This document shows, piece after piece, positions 30,255-44,277 of a stretch of 64,000 nucleotides of DNA. The notes under the pieces were generated by a model that was not told the origin of the DNA, ran no database searches, and worked only from the letters and a program-made list of their open reading frames with translations. A program made the translations under genes and the position numbers. How positions within the stretch are numbered: the first letter of the stretch is position 1; every line of letters begins with the position of its first letter. The stretch covers positions 372,001 to 436,000 of the forward strand of contig JAEBUN010000012.1 in assembly GCA_023014365.1 (NCBI GenBank). The letters are read 5' to 3'. The stretch comes from Lepiota brunneoincarnata. Its lineage: Eukaryota; Basidiomycota; Agaricomycetes; Agaricales; Agaricaceae.

Positions 30255-31835
30255 AATAGTGTACACTCCTCGGACATTGCAGTTTGTCGAGCATAATGAC
30301 TTATCATATCGATCGGGGATATTTAAACTAAAGTAAATTCCGGTATGGCGTTCCCTGCATCATGGCACAGTCTTGTCCTGCTGGGCTATTCCATCAAAGG
30401 TCGAGTCAGTCGGGCCTATCGTCCTGGTAGGCCTTTCAGCGACAAACGGCACCGACACGTTGAATCTGATTGCAGAGGCACGTTCGCTGCTTGAATACAC
30501 TTCCGTTGAAAGCGAGTTGGTGAAGCCACTGTTGACAGCCATGACGATGAACGTTGGACAGATACCCTATCAGGAAACGGCTTATTAGCATCAGCAAACA
30601 TTAGGGAACACACTGATAACTCACCATGATCTGGGGCATGAAAGATATGAGGACAAACAAAGCCCAGTTACCATCTGCATCTCCATCTGCGGTTCGGTAC
30701 AGGACGAACTCGATTATTTTGCAAATGGTGACAATGAACCCTGATTCAATGATCAAAATAATAATTCGACGGTATATCGTTTGAGAGGGAAGCCCAGCCA
30801 ATCCTCGTGCCAAATACCTATCCGACAGTCTAGTCTCAGTGCAACTACAACGATAAATGATCACGAACCAAATCCTCCCAGCAGTGAGCAATGTCACAAA
30901 AATGTTGATGGCGATTGACATGGAAAACGTTGCGATGCCCCAGTGGACCTGCAAGACCACCGAGGCTGACGATTTGAAATAAAAACTATCTGCGACAAAT
31001 CCTGCGACTGCGAAGAATTATCAGAGAGTTAGGGGTGGGGGGGGGTGTAGGTACTCACTCGTACTGCCTGCCAACATCATAGCAGGAAATGCAATAACAT
31101 ACAAATTCCCGCCCCAAACTGCGTAGCATCGCCACAAGAGAACAAAGTCTCCCATAACAAACTTTAAAACGACGACCATGGCCAGGAACAATGAGTATCC
31201 AAGAACCTAAAGAGGAGTCCTGGCGACTCACCGTGATGACGTATAATACCACTACTCCGTGACCAAGGGGATTGTTTAAATCTGCCAAATAAGACTTGGT
31301 ACTGCCATCTTGAGCATGTGTGGTGAATGCTTCCATGGTCCTCGCCAGCACCAGAGCGCAGTGTGTTGTTGCCAGGCCATATCTATATTCCACCTCTTAA
31401 GCATATGTACTATGCACTTGGAGGACGAAGAAGGCGCACAGTGCGATGACAAGCAATATGTTCCACTTAAAGAACCCGGTGAACGTGCCACTCTCCTTGT
31501 ATCTGCTTCTACTTGTAGAAGTAGAGACCATGCAGGCGATGAAGACGACGGTGAACACACCTGTTGCGATATGGTCAGAACTAGCTGTCGGTGAGAGTAG
31601 CTGTCCACTGTACCCCAGAGCACACCTGCAAGCCAGGTGCCCACGAGATATGCTTTATCGATGTCAAATTCCAGCATACTGTTGATGGAGGGGGGGAACG
31701 TGGAACCTCAAAGAGCGCTCTTGCCATTAAATAGGAATTATTTCCGGAAACATAGGCGTTGATGAGATCATATCAAAGAAGCGGATGAAATGTATGCAAT
31801 GTGCGCCGGCGTGGCGAAGCACTCACCATGTTGAG
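30255..31835. repeat. Direct duplication, copy 2 (pairs with 11045-12640)
   Basis: Same gene and flanks as copy 1, in the same orientation. The shared upstream element here reads CCATTAAATAGGAATTATTT. The 3' flank has TTGCAG and TATCATATCGATCGGGGATA. Confidence 0.8.
30360..31677 (-). pseudogene. 7TM-type membrane protein, copy 2, with shared in-frame stop
   Basis: The start at 31677 gives MLEFDIDKAYLVGTWLAGV, then intron donor GTACAG to CAACAG, as in copy 1. Next comes VFTVVFIACMVST and FFKWNILLVIALCAFFVLQ. TAA follows HSTYA at the position equivalent to copy 1, and the frame continues with RYGLATTHCALVLARTMEAF. Later helices include MSIAINIFVTLLTAGRIWFV, IIILIIESGFIVTICKIIEF and ALFVLISFMPQIM; the stop is TGA at 30360-30362. 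Because both copies keep recognisable protein sequence on both sides of the same stop, the stop either predates duplication (both pseudogenes) or is removed by splicing I cannot resolve. Confidence 0.6.
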
Positions 31836-32665
31836 AGATTCTGCTCCCAGCCGTCACGGCACTCGCTTGCGGGCAAAAGTCACATGGCGAGGAAATTTTT
31901 CAATCTCCTGTGCAGCCGGTGCTTATGAGTCCACCGGTGATATCTTCAACGCATTCAAATAGCCATCCAATCGATGTACATTCTTTCTGTGGAAATGCGC
32001 CCTTTGTCGGCAAGAACGGCATTGACGACCATCTAGGAACGCGAGGAAATGATGCGTTGCACTGTTAGGCAACCATCAGCTTACACATGGTCACACACGT
32101 GTTGTCGCAATAGGTCATACGTCACATTAGCGTCATGCATATTTCACCCTCCTATACAAATGCTACTTTTCATTGTACCTCGCTACCAATCCACTGTTTA
32201 CTCATATCGATCCTCAGATGAGTTCCCAGGCAAGCAAATCGGAATTTCAACAAAACGGACGTGGAAACTCCCGGCCTCATCAATGATACCCACACTCGGC
32301 TGCGGTCCCGCTCGTATAGCCCCTCTCCTGCATGACTTCTTCGCAAAAAAAATTGTGCAGAGATGCATGAGGCACTGCTGATCCTAACTCCTTTCTAATC
32401 CATATCAGGTTAATATTATCGGTATCAGGGTTTTGAACTAAAAATAGCATGGCCTGTAGTTGTGAAATTAACGGATCGGTTGCGCGTTTAAGAGCCTTTG
32501 ACCTTGACAACTGAATTTGTAGCGCAACTTCCTAACTGCAAATTGAATTTCGTGTGTGTATCGCGAATATATAGATGATGCGAGAATGGAAAAGCCCCCA
32601 AAATACAAACCGAAAGCAGTGAATCACAAAGTACAACACCCAAAGAGACCGCAACAAAAAAATCA
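31836..32665. other. Intergenic region
   Basis: About 830 bp between the duplicated 7TM block and the 3' end of the next gene. No feature recognised. Confidence 0.5.
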
Positions 32666-34315
32666 TCACAGTTCCTCTTCCTCACCAAACGGATCCCAGT
32701 CCTCCGGAACATTCTCCTCTCCTTCCGCTACCGCTCCGAAAAACGCAGCATCCTCATTCTCTTCATCGTCATCGTCATCCTCAGCCAATTCAGTCTTTCT
32801 CATCCTCCTCTTCGGGCTTCTCATCAGCGCGCACACAACCACTTCCCATTCTTCATTTTCCCCATCCGCCTCTCTACTCTCTCCATTCGCTTCCGTATAG
32901 GTCGGGCCTTGGGCGGGAAAGGCTGTGAGGGCGGGAAGGCTAAGAGTTACATAGCCTCCCTCGTCCTTAATCCTCTCTTCAGCCTCCTCGTCAGCCTCAA
33001 GGTCGGAAGAGGATCCAGCTGTTTGTACACGGGGTAGTGTGCGAGGGGACGAAGAGGCAGGAAGGGGCGAGGAAGGCACGGAAGATGAGCGAGTAAGCCC
33101 TGGCGTGGACGGGTGGTACACTAGGGATTCACCCTCCTCGCTCAAGTGCCCTACGTCGTCGTCAAACTGAGCTGAAGAACGGGGAGAAGAAGATTTTGGG
33201 GCCGAGCCCATATATCGCGCCAGGAATTTCGCGAAACTATCTTTGGGTTGTTCCATGAGTCAGGCTCTAGTTCAAGGTTGAGGTCCTCCGCGCATTCATC
33301 CTCCTCCTCTTCTTCTTCCTCAGTATCGCCTTCTGTATCATCGTCCTCGATTTGAATAAAGTCTCGCGGACGGTGGCTTTTATTCTCTTGCGATATTTCC
33401 TTTTTCGGGGTAATCGAGAAGACGAGTTGTGGAAATGGTAACGGGGAGAGCCAGACGCGACCACGGGCAGAGAAAACATACGGTGTATTGGACTTTCCCG
33501 TACGCTTCGGCAGGACACTCTGATTAATCGTGATATGAATTTGTGTTGTTCGTGAATGATGCTGAGTTGTCATGACATCAGCAATAATAGTTAGGCTTGA
33601 AAGATAAAAATTTCGCTCACATAAACAATGGCACGCTGTGGAGTCAAAACCTTTGGACCAGACATGTCCAATAGTAAATTCCTCCTCGTCTTCCCACTTC
33701 CAATCTTCAAATTCTTCATCCTCGCTCTGCTCCTGGTCGTCTCGCTCTGATTCTGAGCACGACTCCTCTCCAGTCGCTGAAATATTCCAAGCGGTACCTG
33801 TAAGGGTTTTTCGAGCTGGAGAGTTTAGCCCAGGTCTGCCCAGATTTCACTTGTCCGGGCTTATACAACTGGCTGTACATCGATACATCCTTCTTGACTT
33901 CAAAGAGATGTTCGTCTATGACTTCTTGTACAGGTCGTCCACCGAACAGGAATGAGACGAGACAGCGTAGGTGGGCAAGCGTGTAGCTCAGGGGGACCTG
34001 GACGATACGGTAGACACCTCCCTGGCGCGGACTAGAACCCCGACGGATGAGCTGGAATCGCAAAGGAAGGTGCTTCGAAAACCGGGTTGCATGTGGTAGC
34101 GTTCGAATTAGATATGGGATCCTTTTCCTGCCAAACGGGTTGGTAGGGGAGTCGGATGGGTGGGATGGATATGGCGTATAGGGTGTTTTGAGAGGTGTAG
34201 AAAGGAATAAGCGGGATGGGGCAGGGGTGGTAGGGGATGAGGTGCCAAGATAGCGCCGTTTCCTAGCTGACCCCTCGAGGGTAGTCTCTGGTTCAAGGGA
34301 GCGTTTATGCGGCAT
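32666..34315 (-). pseudogene. Conserved fungal protein with pRiA4b ORF3-like domain, frame-broken
   Basis: The start at 34315 gives a basic N-terminus (MPHKRSLEPETTLEGSARKR). It is followed by a domain resembling the plasmid pRiA4b ORF-3-like fold: YRIVQVPLSYTLAHLRCLVS, DEHLFEVKKDVSMYSQLYKP. Then come an acidic block ending DWKWEDEEEFTIGHVW, RTTQIHITINQSVLPKRTG and NTPYVFSARGRVWLSPLPF, a second acidic run, and a C-terminal region PKDSFAKFLARYMGSAP rich in Ser/Pro/Asp. Apart from one good intron (GTGAGC near 33620 to CTCAG), these blocks lie in three different frames. Breaks occur near 33785, near 33640 (before RAIVY) and near 33250 (SWNN to PKDS). An alternative spliced frame exists near 33800 but yields an unconserved basic stretch. 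Function unknown. Confidence 0.6.
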
Positions 34316-34574
34316 ATGAGTCCTCTGGTCGAACAGGTTCGAACAGGTTCATGATTTATGGCTTTAACAGAAGCGTAACTGATGGTAAACGTAGTCACGT
34401 GTCATATGTCATCACGCGTCGCAGGTCATGCGTCTAGTCGAAAGTCCACAGTCTCTGAATATATTAATAAATGCTTTAACAAAAATTAATGTGCTATAAG
34501 TTGCCTGGATGGCGCATGGCCCTGTGGCCAGCCTGAAATACCCATCTGAAGATGACCATCAGCACAAGATTCAA

Positions 34575-35453
34575 CTACCAGCCTGAAACACGTGCATACC
34601 TATCCTTCCAATCCTTAAATTCCGCCTCAGATATGGCTTGTTTGCTTGGATGGGCGAGCTTTCCGGAGCCCGAATCCAACGTACTGCCAGTAGAGCTGTC
34701 GACTGTGTTATCTGGAGAAGCCCCACGACTCGGAAAGGACCCTCCCTCCCCATCCACCGCCTCCGGGTACGGGAAAGCCGACAATAGGGACGTAAAGTCA
34801 ATCGTCAGCTTCAAATGCGCCGCGTACGACCTGATATATTCCGCTGCGAACTGCGCCCTCTCACATCCATAGAGACATTCGCTTTGCCGCATCTCACAAA
34901 ACACCCTCATCCCAGGCGATAACCCCTCGTTGACATAGCAGGGCATCCAGAACCCGCTGCTCTGCACAGAAGCTGTTGCGGATGTGTAGGACGCGGACGA
35001 ATTCACCTTTCAGGACGCTTCTCGACTCGGTGACCTGTAAGGAGGATATACGGTCAGAAAAGTGGCAAAATGCGACTGTGGTGACCGCTTACCAGCTCAT
35101 TGGTTTCCGGACTTGGTAAGCTGACTAAACTCTCCACAGTGTTCAGTTCCGACCGCAAAGCTTGGTACAGACCCGTCTGGTCGCAGTAGGCGTGAATTCG
35201 GTCCCTGTTCTCCGCGAGCTCTTTGCGAGTCAGGATGTTCAGATACTCGGATCTCCATTTTCGGTCTTCTTTTTTCTTCGTGACCTGGCGATAGTTGAAG
35301 GAGGGTACTTCAAGCTCGTCGATGTCTGGCGGCGCCTCGTTAAAAACGTCTTGGACGACGGAATGCAGCGGATGAAGGAGGATGGGTGCATTTTGCATTT
35401 CGGAAAGCCATTGGTCAATCTTGTGCAGCTTGCTAGAAGGTAGATATTTTGAC
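34575..35453 (-). CDS. Hypothetical soluble protein
   Basis: I do not recognise the family. The start at 35453 reads MSKYLPSSKLHKIDQWLSE, then FNYRQVTKKKEDRKWRSEYL and TRKELAENRDRIHAYCDQTG. After an intron (donor GTAAGC, acceptor TTACAG) the next exon has VTESRSVLK. The remainder, FWMPCYVNEGLSPGMRVFCE and FAAEYIRSYAAHLKLTIDF, ends in a Ser/Gly-rich tail with EAEFKDWKDRYARVSGW. A 34-base GTGAAT...AACAG segment near 35000 must be skipped, or one base altered, to keep the frame; 34 bases is unusually short for an intron. No signal peptide or membrane span. The divergent upstream side (35454 on) is intergenic. Confidence 0.55.
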
Positions 35454-36209
35454 ATGGTGGTGATGGGAAACAGAAACGAGAGGACGAGGGTGGGGACAAG
35501 GGCAGGATACCGACTCCTTTGACACAACCGTTAATTAAAGAGCGAAGGGATGAATGAATGACGCGACCAGCACAACAGCCTATGTGCGATCAAGGAGGAT
35601 ATAAGAGTGGAGGAGGGAAACAAAAGGCGAGGAGGAGCAACAACAAAAAGGTAGGAGCGTATAAGAGTTTGAGGCTTTTGCGGTTGTAAGTTTATTATGC
35701 TCATTGGCCAGCGAAACGACTTTCCAAAAATCCGTAAAGGCCAAGGAACAAGTTATGTAATTTATATTCAAGCTGACGGGGAATGAATCATTGCTTATGC
35801 TCCGCCTCAGTCAAATGGGCGGGCCGTGGGGTGGACGTAAACTTAGCAACGCGGATCCAAGCTCCAACCCTCCGAGCCTCTGACTCCCAACTGTGGGTCC
35901 CGCTGAGCTCCCAACCGGTGAACGCACACAACGATTCCAATCCTTGCACTCACCATGCTGTTCAACCAACCCACCTGAACCAAACACCAAAACGTTATAC
36001 ACTGTCACATCCTCACTTCCAACATCCTGCTAACCCTGATGGGTAAGCCGCGCCCACACGACCCTGCAGTCCGGACAGAATCTGGTTGTCTACGGGCTTA
36101 AACCACCTTCCATTTTCGGTTTAGGCGAGGGCTTGTCATTTATTCCACTTTCAGCCATGCTCACAATTGAACCATTACTACAAAAAGCCTACGGACCGCC
36201 TTCCAAACG
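35454..36209. other. Intergenic region
   Basis: About 750 bp upstream of the hypothetical gene, with no coding feature I can support. Confidence 0.5.
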
Positions 36210-36560
36210 CGCCCGTGCTTAAGACCAATGGTGCCCTTTGGTGTCACTCCCTTGAATCACGACTATCGCAAAACCAACACTCAACATCTCGTATAGTAAC
36301 CCTGATAACTGAACCAACACCAGAACCCCCTTCCCACCAGTCTTCTCCCTTGGATTTACCCCTATACCAATGGCAGCGGATCAGTTGTTCCGTGTGGGTA
36401 CAGCAATTGTGGTGGACCCTCCAGCTACTAGATCGAGCTCCGTCCGCCAGTGGGTGCACCCGATCGCCGACAGATCTAGGCTACCCCAGCCCGTTCATCA
36501 CTACATTATCCAGCCCATCCGGAGACCAGTTGGCTAACAAATGGTAGGTGCGATGAAGCA
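36210..36560 (+). pseudogene. Relic of the 5' end of a GH1 beta-glucosidase gene
   Basis: Matches the promoter-proximal and first-exon region of the GH1 gene at 40000-40400. Shared order: AATGGTGCCC, TTGAATCACGACTATC (TTGAGCCACGACTATC there), CCAACACT, GAACCAACACCAGAACCCCC (GAATCAACACCGGAGCCCCC there), TCGAGCTCCGTCCGCC..GTGGG, and a final stretch corresponding to SSGD...NRW. The frame is not maintained and everything after about 36550 is lost, so this is a truncated, older duplicate. Confidence 0.65.
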
Positions 36561-37918
36561 GACCCTCCCCGCTCTTAGTAGACAAGAATCTTCGCCAGCA
36601 ACCTCCGCAAGCTCATCTCCGTGCATATTGATTGTGTCGGGCTGGTTTCTAGGTCCTCCGGCCCGGGCACGTGCGCCCCATTGTCAGCTAGAGCGCTCTC
36701 CTCATCGAACCTGATCATCAAACCACCCTGAATCACCACCGCGGATGAGTCCTTGCATTCAGCTCATTCTATATCATGTTCTCACAACGGAATGCAGCTT
36801 CTCGGCGCCATTGAGACACATTGTTCCCGTTCAGTTCATCCGAGGCCTCCAAATCATAGCAGACATCCAACTCCACCAGGAGAGATGCATGGCTGATGGA
36901 GGGATTGACGCCCTTATCGTCGTTCCGCATCAGCCAAATAGACGTTCGCAAACTCATTAAGAGGCTAGCGTTGATCAGCAGACGCGTCCTCCGTACCGGC
37001 ACCATTCCATGACAGAGCCCGCCGACCTACATAATCAGAAGAAAGGCCCATGCGCATTCACTCGATGTGCATTGCCCATTACAATGCCCACACAAGTTTT
37101 GCGCTCTTTGAGTGCGTTAGTCCTCGACCGCCCTCAAGTATGATTTTTTTTCTTCTCACCTGGACTACCCGCACCGTTGACATTCCCAAGCATTCATCTT
37201 TCAACATGCCTGTGCGCGCTTGACAGCGAACGACTCCCCGAAAGTACCACAGCATATAATCATAGCGCGGTGGCCATCTTCGCGCGTACGAACACTACAG
37301 TTGTGCTATGCCTCAGTGTTCAACGCCCAAGCGAACCCATCTGGTGACGCCAGCCAATGCCACTTGGTCGCTTGGTCATTCGGATCTTCCAGTGTCACTA
37401 GCCGTCATTCGACCAGACCAGTTGAAATGACATTTCATAGTCTATTCAAATCCAGCGTGGCCTCAGCCGGGCTTCTCAGTGCCATCTATCACTGGGTGGG
37501 AACGTGTGTATGTGATGCATGTTGACGTGACCAGGGTGAGGACAGACCAAGTCGGAGGGAAGCCATCGGGCAGGTATCGTCAGCGGGCATCTGAGAAACG
37601 CTGGCTGCTTACTTGGTTAGACCAGCTCAGATGGCCACTCCAGATTACACTAACCTACACTGACGTGTTGCTAGACCAGAGTTACTGGATAGGTCCCCTT
37701 CGAACTTCGACTGGACCTCAATATCACCACCACCTTTACCATTCCGAAGTCAGCGGGAGTGCACTTACTTCACTTTTGGTACTCAGGCTTCAGGGTAGCC
37801 GAAGAACTCCAGGGTTCGAACTCGGATTCAAACCTGTGCTAAAACCAAAGCAACACGGGCGTCCCACGAGGAGGTACATATAAACCTATCCTTGTTCTAG
37901 ACAGCCGACTTGGCTAGC
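36561..37918. other. Gene-free region
   Basis: About 1.35 kb. Near 37816 a GGGTTCGAACTCGG stretch resembles a Pol III B box, but no matching A box at the right distance was found. Nothing else supportable. Confidence 0.45.
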
Positions 37919-39418
37919 ACCATGGCTTCATCTCGTGTTGCCTCAGGGATCTTCCGCTCAAGGATACACTTTGCCACATTGCAGGGGCGTCACTCGTGAG
38001 TCCAAAGCACAGGGTCAGATAGATCGATAAGGACTCGGAAGTACTGTTGATCAGGTTTATGATCATCTCTGTACTCTCGACAAAGAGGTAAATTGCCTCC
38101 TCTGAGATCTTTGTTGGGTTGACCAACTCCTTGCCAAGGTCAAGTACATATGGCAGCGGAGGCCCTGGAACCTCGGCTCCACCCTGTTCATTATGAATAG
38201 ATATACGCCATACATCTCTGTGGTCATGTCCTTATGTGGTACGCCCGATTTTCATGCACCCGCTAACTGATGGTAACCTCTAGGTTCACAAATTAGAGAG
38301 CTGGTTACCGACTGCTCATTCACGGGGGGTGAGTTTTCCTCAGCCACGCCATCACCCAATTGAGCGCCCTCCAGGTTTGCCGAGGGCTGGATATATCGAA
38401 TGCTTGTGAGTCAGCAATATCCTTGCATCAACTTCAAGGGACGCCTCACAATTACGTAGGTATTGTTAGCATTGGCGTCGGAATATCCCCTTAATACCAA
38501 ACAGTTATTCTCGCGTTACGAACTTGGGCTATCTGGGGACAAAGTCGCGTGATCAAATGGACTCTAATAAGTATGGGAGTGGTTGACGCTTCAGTGATCG
38601 GCGTGATAATAAGTTTCATGTTTGGGGGCGCAGAATGTACGCTTGCCATTCTTTCCTCGGTGTTGTAACTCGAGCGCTGACTGTACGCACCCAAGATATT
38701 CACATTTCCACGTGGGGACGTTGTATGTTTTGCCGCCCTTCAACACACACCGTGGACCGTCGCTGGCTTCGTCGTACCGCTCATGATGGAAACATGTAAG
38801 CCCATTTTGGGATGTGATAGTTAGAACAATAGCTAAACACACCACCTTAGTGATTGCAGGATTGACCCTGGTGAAAGCTATAGAAGGTAAAGCGTATTCT
38901 AGTTGGAGAAACTTCAATTGAATTGACTTGGTGATGCAAGCTCGGCACTCCAACTCGAAATGGGTTTTCAAAGTTCATTACATGGGTATGTTATGTCTGA
39001 CTCATTTGAAGCCATTCCATCCTCAAAATATACTATCAGGGGTCGTCTACTACTTATATATCCTTGGCAAGTGGGGAGCACTTCTATCATCGATGACGTT
39101 CTGAATCGCAGAATCCAGTGATGTCGATTATCAACGTGAATCATAACAGTTCGTCTACATGTACGTTTACTGTGATTCTTTGTCTGTGGCTCTTGCAACA
39201 GTCTGATTGACTACCGAGGTAGAATGTAGGAATACAGCCTTTCGCCTGTGTAAGTGACTACTATTCAATTGGTTCAATGCTCGGTCCTATTCGTGATTGA
39301 TACTTGCTACGGGACAGAGGTGCAAGCTACTCTTCACTCCATCTTGTCCAACCGTGTCATCTTCCTAGCGCGTGAGCCTTCGGACATACAGGCGAGGGGG
39401 TATAAGTACATTTCTTGA
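37919..39418 (+). pseudogene. DUF6533-type 7TM membrane protein gene, probably degenerate
   Basis: The DUF6533 pattern is clear: VYDHLCTLDKEV (about 38054-38089), a 51-bp intron, then VKYIWQRRPWNLGSTLFIMN and RYTPYISVVMSL. Downstream: ILALRTWAIWGQSRVIKWTL, a Cys-containing loop, TVAGFVVPLMMET, GLTLVKAIEG, HYMG joined to VVYYLYIL, VMSIINVNHNSSST and the terminal helix QATLHSILSNRVIFLAREP; stop at 39416. One intron (39067-39118) uses a GC donor (GCAAGT). Problems: no start codon is in frame with the first exon, TAA interrupts before ILALRTWAIW (about 38495), and the last junction creates TAG. The family is lineage-expanded in mushrooms; its role is unknown. Confidence 0.65.
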
Positions 39419-40099
39419 TTGACGGTAAGTCATTTTGTGTGTTGCTCACCCACATCGAGTGGGCAACTCTAATGGAATTTGAGTCATACTCTCGCGAGGC
39501 AATCTAAGGATCACTGATTATGCAACAGTCCATCACGCTCGCACCACATTTTATCAAGTCATGCTTGATAAACGGACGTAAAATATCACCGACTGCCGAT
39601 TATCATCATATCAACTGGACAAATGAAAAGCCACTTGCAGCGATGTAACGAAAGTTCTTGTCTTGGTGTTGACTGAGCCCCCATTGTACGCCGATGTTAC
39701 TTGAAATCTCAAGTTGTTTATGTGTCAAGGAGGACGCATGATCAGAAGGCGAACACGGAACATTGATCTGGATGTCCCCTGCCAGTTTGCCTCCAAGTCC
39801 GCTGCCTGCACCATTGACCCGGACGGAGTGGAAGAGAGCGCAGCTGAAAACCAATGATTAATGATTATTCTCGTCCTTAACGAGTTCTATTTCTAAGCCA
39901 GTACCAGAAAAAGCCTACCGTGATCATGACATGTCCTTTTGGAGAATAAATTTCTCAAACCGCTGGGATGACGGTCCTCCAAACATACCCATTCGGGATC
40001 GGATGACCGCATCGAAGTCCTGAGTAATAATGGTGCCCTTGGTGCAACTTCCTTGAGCCACGACTATCCCAAGCCCAACACTTGACGCTCTCTATAACC
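39419..40099. other. Intergenic region upstream of the GH1 gene
   Basis: About 680 bp. The last 120 bp or so are shared with the 5' relic at 36210-36560 and should include the GH1 promoter. A minus-strand open frame (39606-39854) has no recognisable domain. Confidence 0.5.
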
Positions 40100-42425
<2,326 letters not shown>

Positions 42426-42472
42426 ACATGTCAACGGGCCATATGTTCGTCAAAATAGACTTACCAGTCTGA

Positions 42473-42568
42473 GGCAACATGGCCGAGTGGTCTAAGGCGC
42501 CAGAATCAGGACTTTTGATTCTAGTCTAATCTGGTCTTCGGGCGTGGGTTCGAATCCCACTGTTGTCA
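42473..42568 (+). tRNA. tRNA-Leu(CAG) with intron
   Basis: Acceptor GGCAACA pairs with TGTTGTC (42561-42567) with one G-U pair; the discriminator is A. D arm GCCGAGTGGTCTAAGGC, anticodon stem CCAGA/TCTGG, anticodon CAG at 42507-42509, and an 18-base intron 42511-42528 in the canonical position one base 3' of the anticodon. A leucine-type long variable arm (TCTTCGGGC) and T arm GTGGGTTCGAATCCCAC follow. It decodes CUG. It starts 48 bp after the GH1 stop. Confidence 0.93.
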
Positions 42569-42575
42569 CGAAATC

Positions 42576-42580
42576 TTTTT
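42576..42580 (+). terminator. Pol III T-run terminator
   Basis: TTTTT eight bases after the tRNA end, as expected for RNA polymerase III. Confidence 0.8.
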
Positions 42581-42735
42581 CCCCCTCACACCGAATTCAA
42601 TTGCGGCACTTAAGCAAACCAACTATATTGGCAACAAACACGATATAAGGTAAACAGACATGCACAGGGTATCAATGGTGATATACGGCCGACAAAAGTC
42701 CATGAGTAAGGCCGAGTCCTCTAAGGAGTAACCGT

Positions 42736-43199
42736 CTAGAGGTTGAGGTTGATGGGGCTGCAGCCAAGGTTGACGAGGCCGTCTGATTATCCGCGGTCAG
42801 ACATGGGAGCAGAGGATTACAGTGATGAAGGCTTACTGAATTTGTTGTTCTCGCAGCAAACGGGTTGGGCATTGCAGTTGTTGCCACCAAGGCCAATAAC
42901 GCTGATGGGAGTGCAGTTGACACCGACTTGGCCGGTGATGCTGCCGACAGCGATGCCCAACAAGCCCAAAAGGCTCTGAACACTCTGCGAGTTTGCGGCC
43001 TGGACCGAGTTGCCTATATGAATTGATGATTAGTGAGTGATCAACGCAAGCAGACAAGTAGAAAATACGAACAGCACTGGATTTCACCAACGTTGCACTT
43101 GTTGACGGTAGTGCTGCCACCAGTGGGGTAACCACCTGGAGCGGCGAGGGCAGCGAGGGTGAAAGTGGAGGCGACGAAAAGAGCGACTTTGGAGAACAT
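42736..43199 (-). CDS. Class I hydrophobin
   Basis: Small secreted amphipathic protein that coats hyphae and spores and self-assembles at air-water interfaces. The start at 43199 gives signal peptide [20 protein letters not shown] and 116 residues in three exons (43073-43199, 42837-43013, 42736-42782; introns 59 and 54 bp). The eight cysteines follow the class I spacing: C-X6-CC-X32-C-X12-C-X5-CC-X12-C, with [23 protein letters not shown] and CNAQPVCC visible; the C-terminus is SPINLNL. The first intron splits the codon of the third Cys, and the second follows NNKF. A TATA box lies 107 bp upstream. Neighbours are the tRNA-Leu and, upstream, a gene-free kilobase. Intact. Confidence 0.96.
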
Positions 43200-43305
43200 C
43201 TCGAGTGAGTAGGTTGAAAGAGTGACGAAGAAGACGGTTTGAGAGGACTATTAAACAACTACGAGTTTGTGTTGTGTTGGAGAACTTTGAGTGAGAAGGT
43301 GGGGG

Positions 43306-43313
43306 TTTTTATA
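43306..43313 (-). promoter_or_regulatory. TATA box of the hydrophobin gene
   Basis: TATAAAAA on the minus strand, 107 bp upstream of the ATG, suited to a strongly expressed regulated gene. Confidence 0.65.
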
Positions 43314-44277
43314 TCTTCTGAAGGCGCTCTATGTTTTCCCTATCAGCATACGCATTTTGCAATCTTGCGCCCTAGAAGAATCATTTTACGACACGGAAGT
43401 GCCGACATACGGCATGGCAGTCGAAGCCTCAAATTTTTGTGCGTGTAGTCTCCGGAGTGAGATGGGCGGCCGCTAGCCTCCAATAGGATGTCAGCCATGG
43501 AAACATGTCACGAACATGAGGAGCCAAATGTTATGTTATTTTGGAACGCTATGGTTTTTCAATCAGAGTTAGACCCGAACAGTTCTGAGGCAATGGGACT
43601 TGGCAGTAACCCTTTCTTTGATTGATCGAGAAGACGAGGTGTTGGCAACCAACCACATTGCTTATTTTCAGCAACAGGAGCTCTATCGTTCAACATGCAT
43701 TCGGATGATCTCTTGGGATATACTAGATCTGGTCTAAGTTTTGCCCCTGAGAGAATTGGGCGCCACCGCAAGCCTGTGTCAACTGGGAAGCTAGTATCCT
43801 GAAGTCCCCGCTGGTGTTCTGTCAGAAGAAAGTAGCCCCCCACCGCGAATACGCTGATCTAAGGAGCTTGTTTCGTGTACAAATCTCAGGTTCGAACGCG
43901 CGGCGCAGCTCTCGACGCGCTCGGCGTGATCCTGCCTCCAAGTGGATGGCGAGATGAATGTCGGCGCGTGACCGCGACCAGAGCTTCTGTTGAAAATTTT
44001 CTGCGGGCAAGGCCGTGGCTAACTGCCAATAAGTGACAAGTGATGAAGGACTAGAACCACTGATTGATGATAGACGCTGGGGCGAGGCATCAACGGACTG
44101 TAGTAAGTGTTCTGGAATGACCTGTAGATGCAACCAATAGCCATCCTCGAGTCATCTGGAAAGATCAAGAGAGGAATAGCCGGGCGATATAATTCGGTTT
44201 TTGTCGGTGATTTGATGCAATAAAATGACAGGAGTTGGTAAGCATAAACTACCCGAGTCTACTTTGTCTTTATTATC
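43314..44277. other. Intergenic region
   Basis: About 1 kb between the hydrophobin promoter and the 3' end of the hydrolase-zinc ribbon gene. No coding feature supported. Confidence 0.5.

Noticed and set aside
37810..37830. B-box-like GGGTTCGAACTC
   Set aside because: No A box or foldable tRNA around it; insufficient for a tRNA or SINE call.
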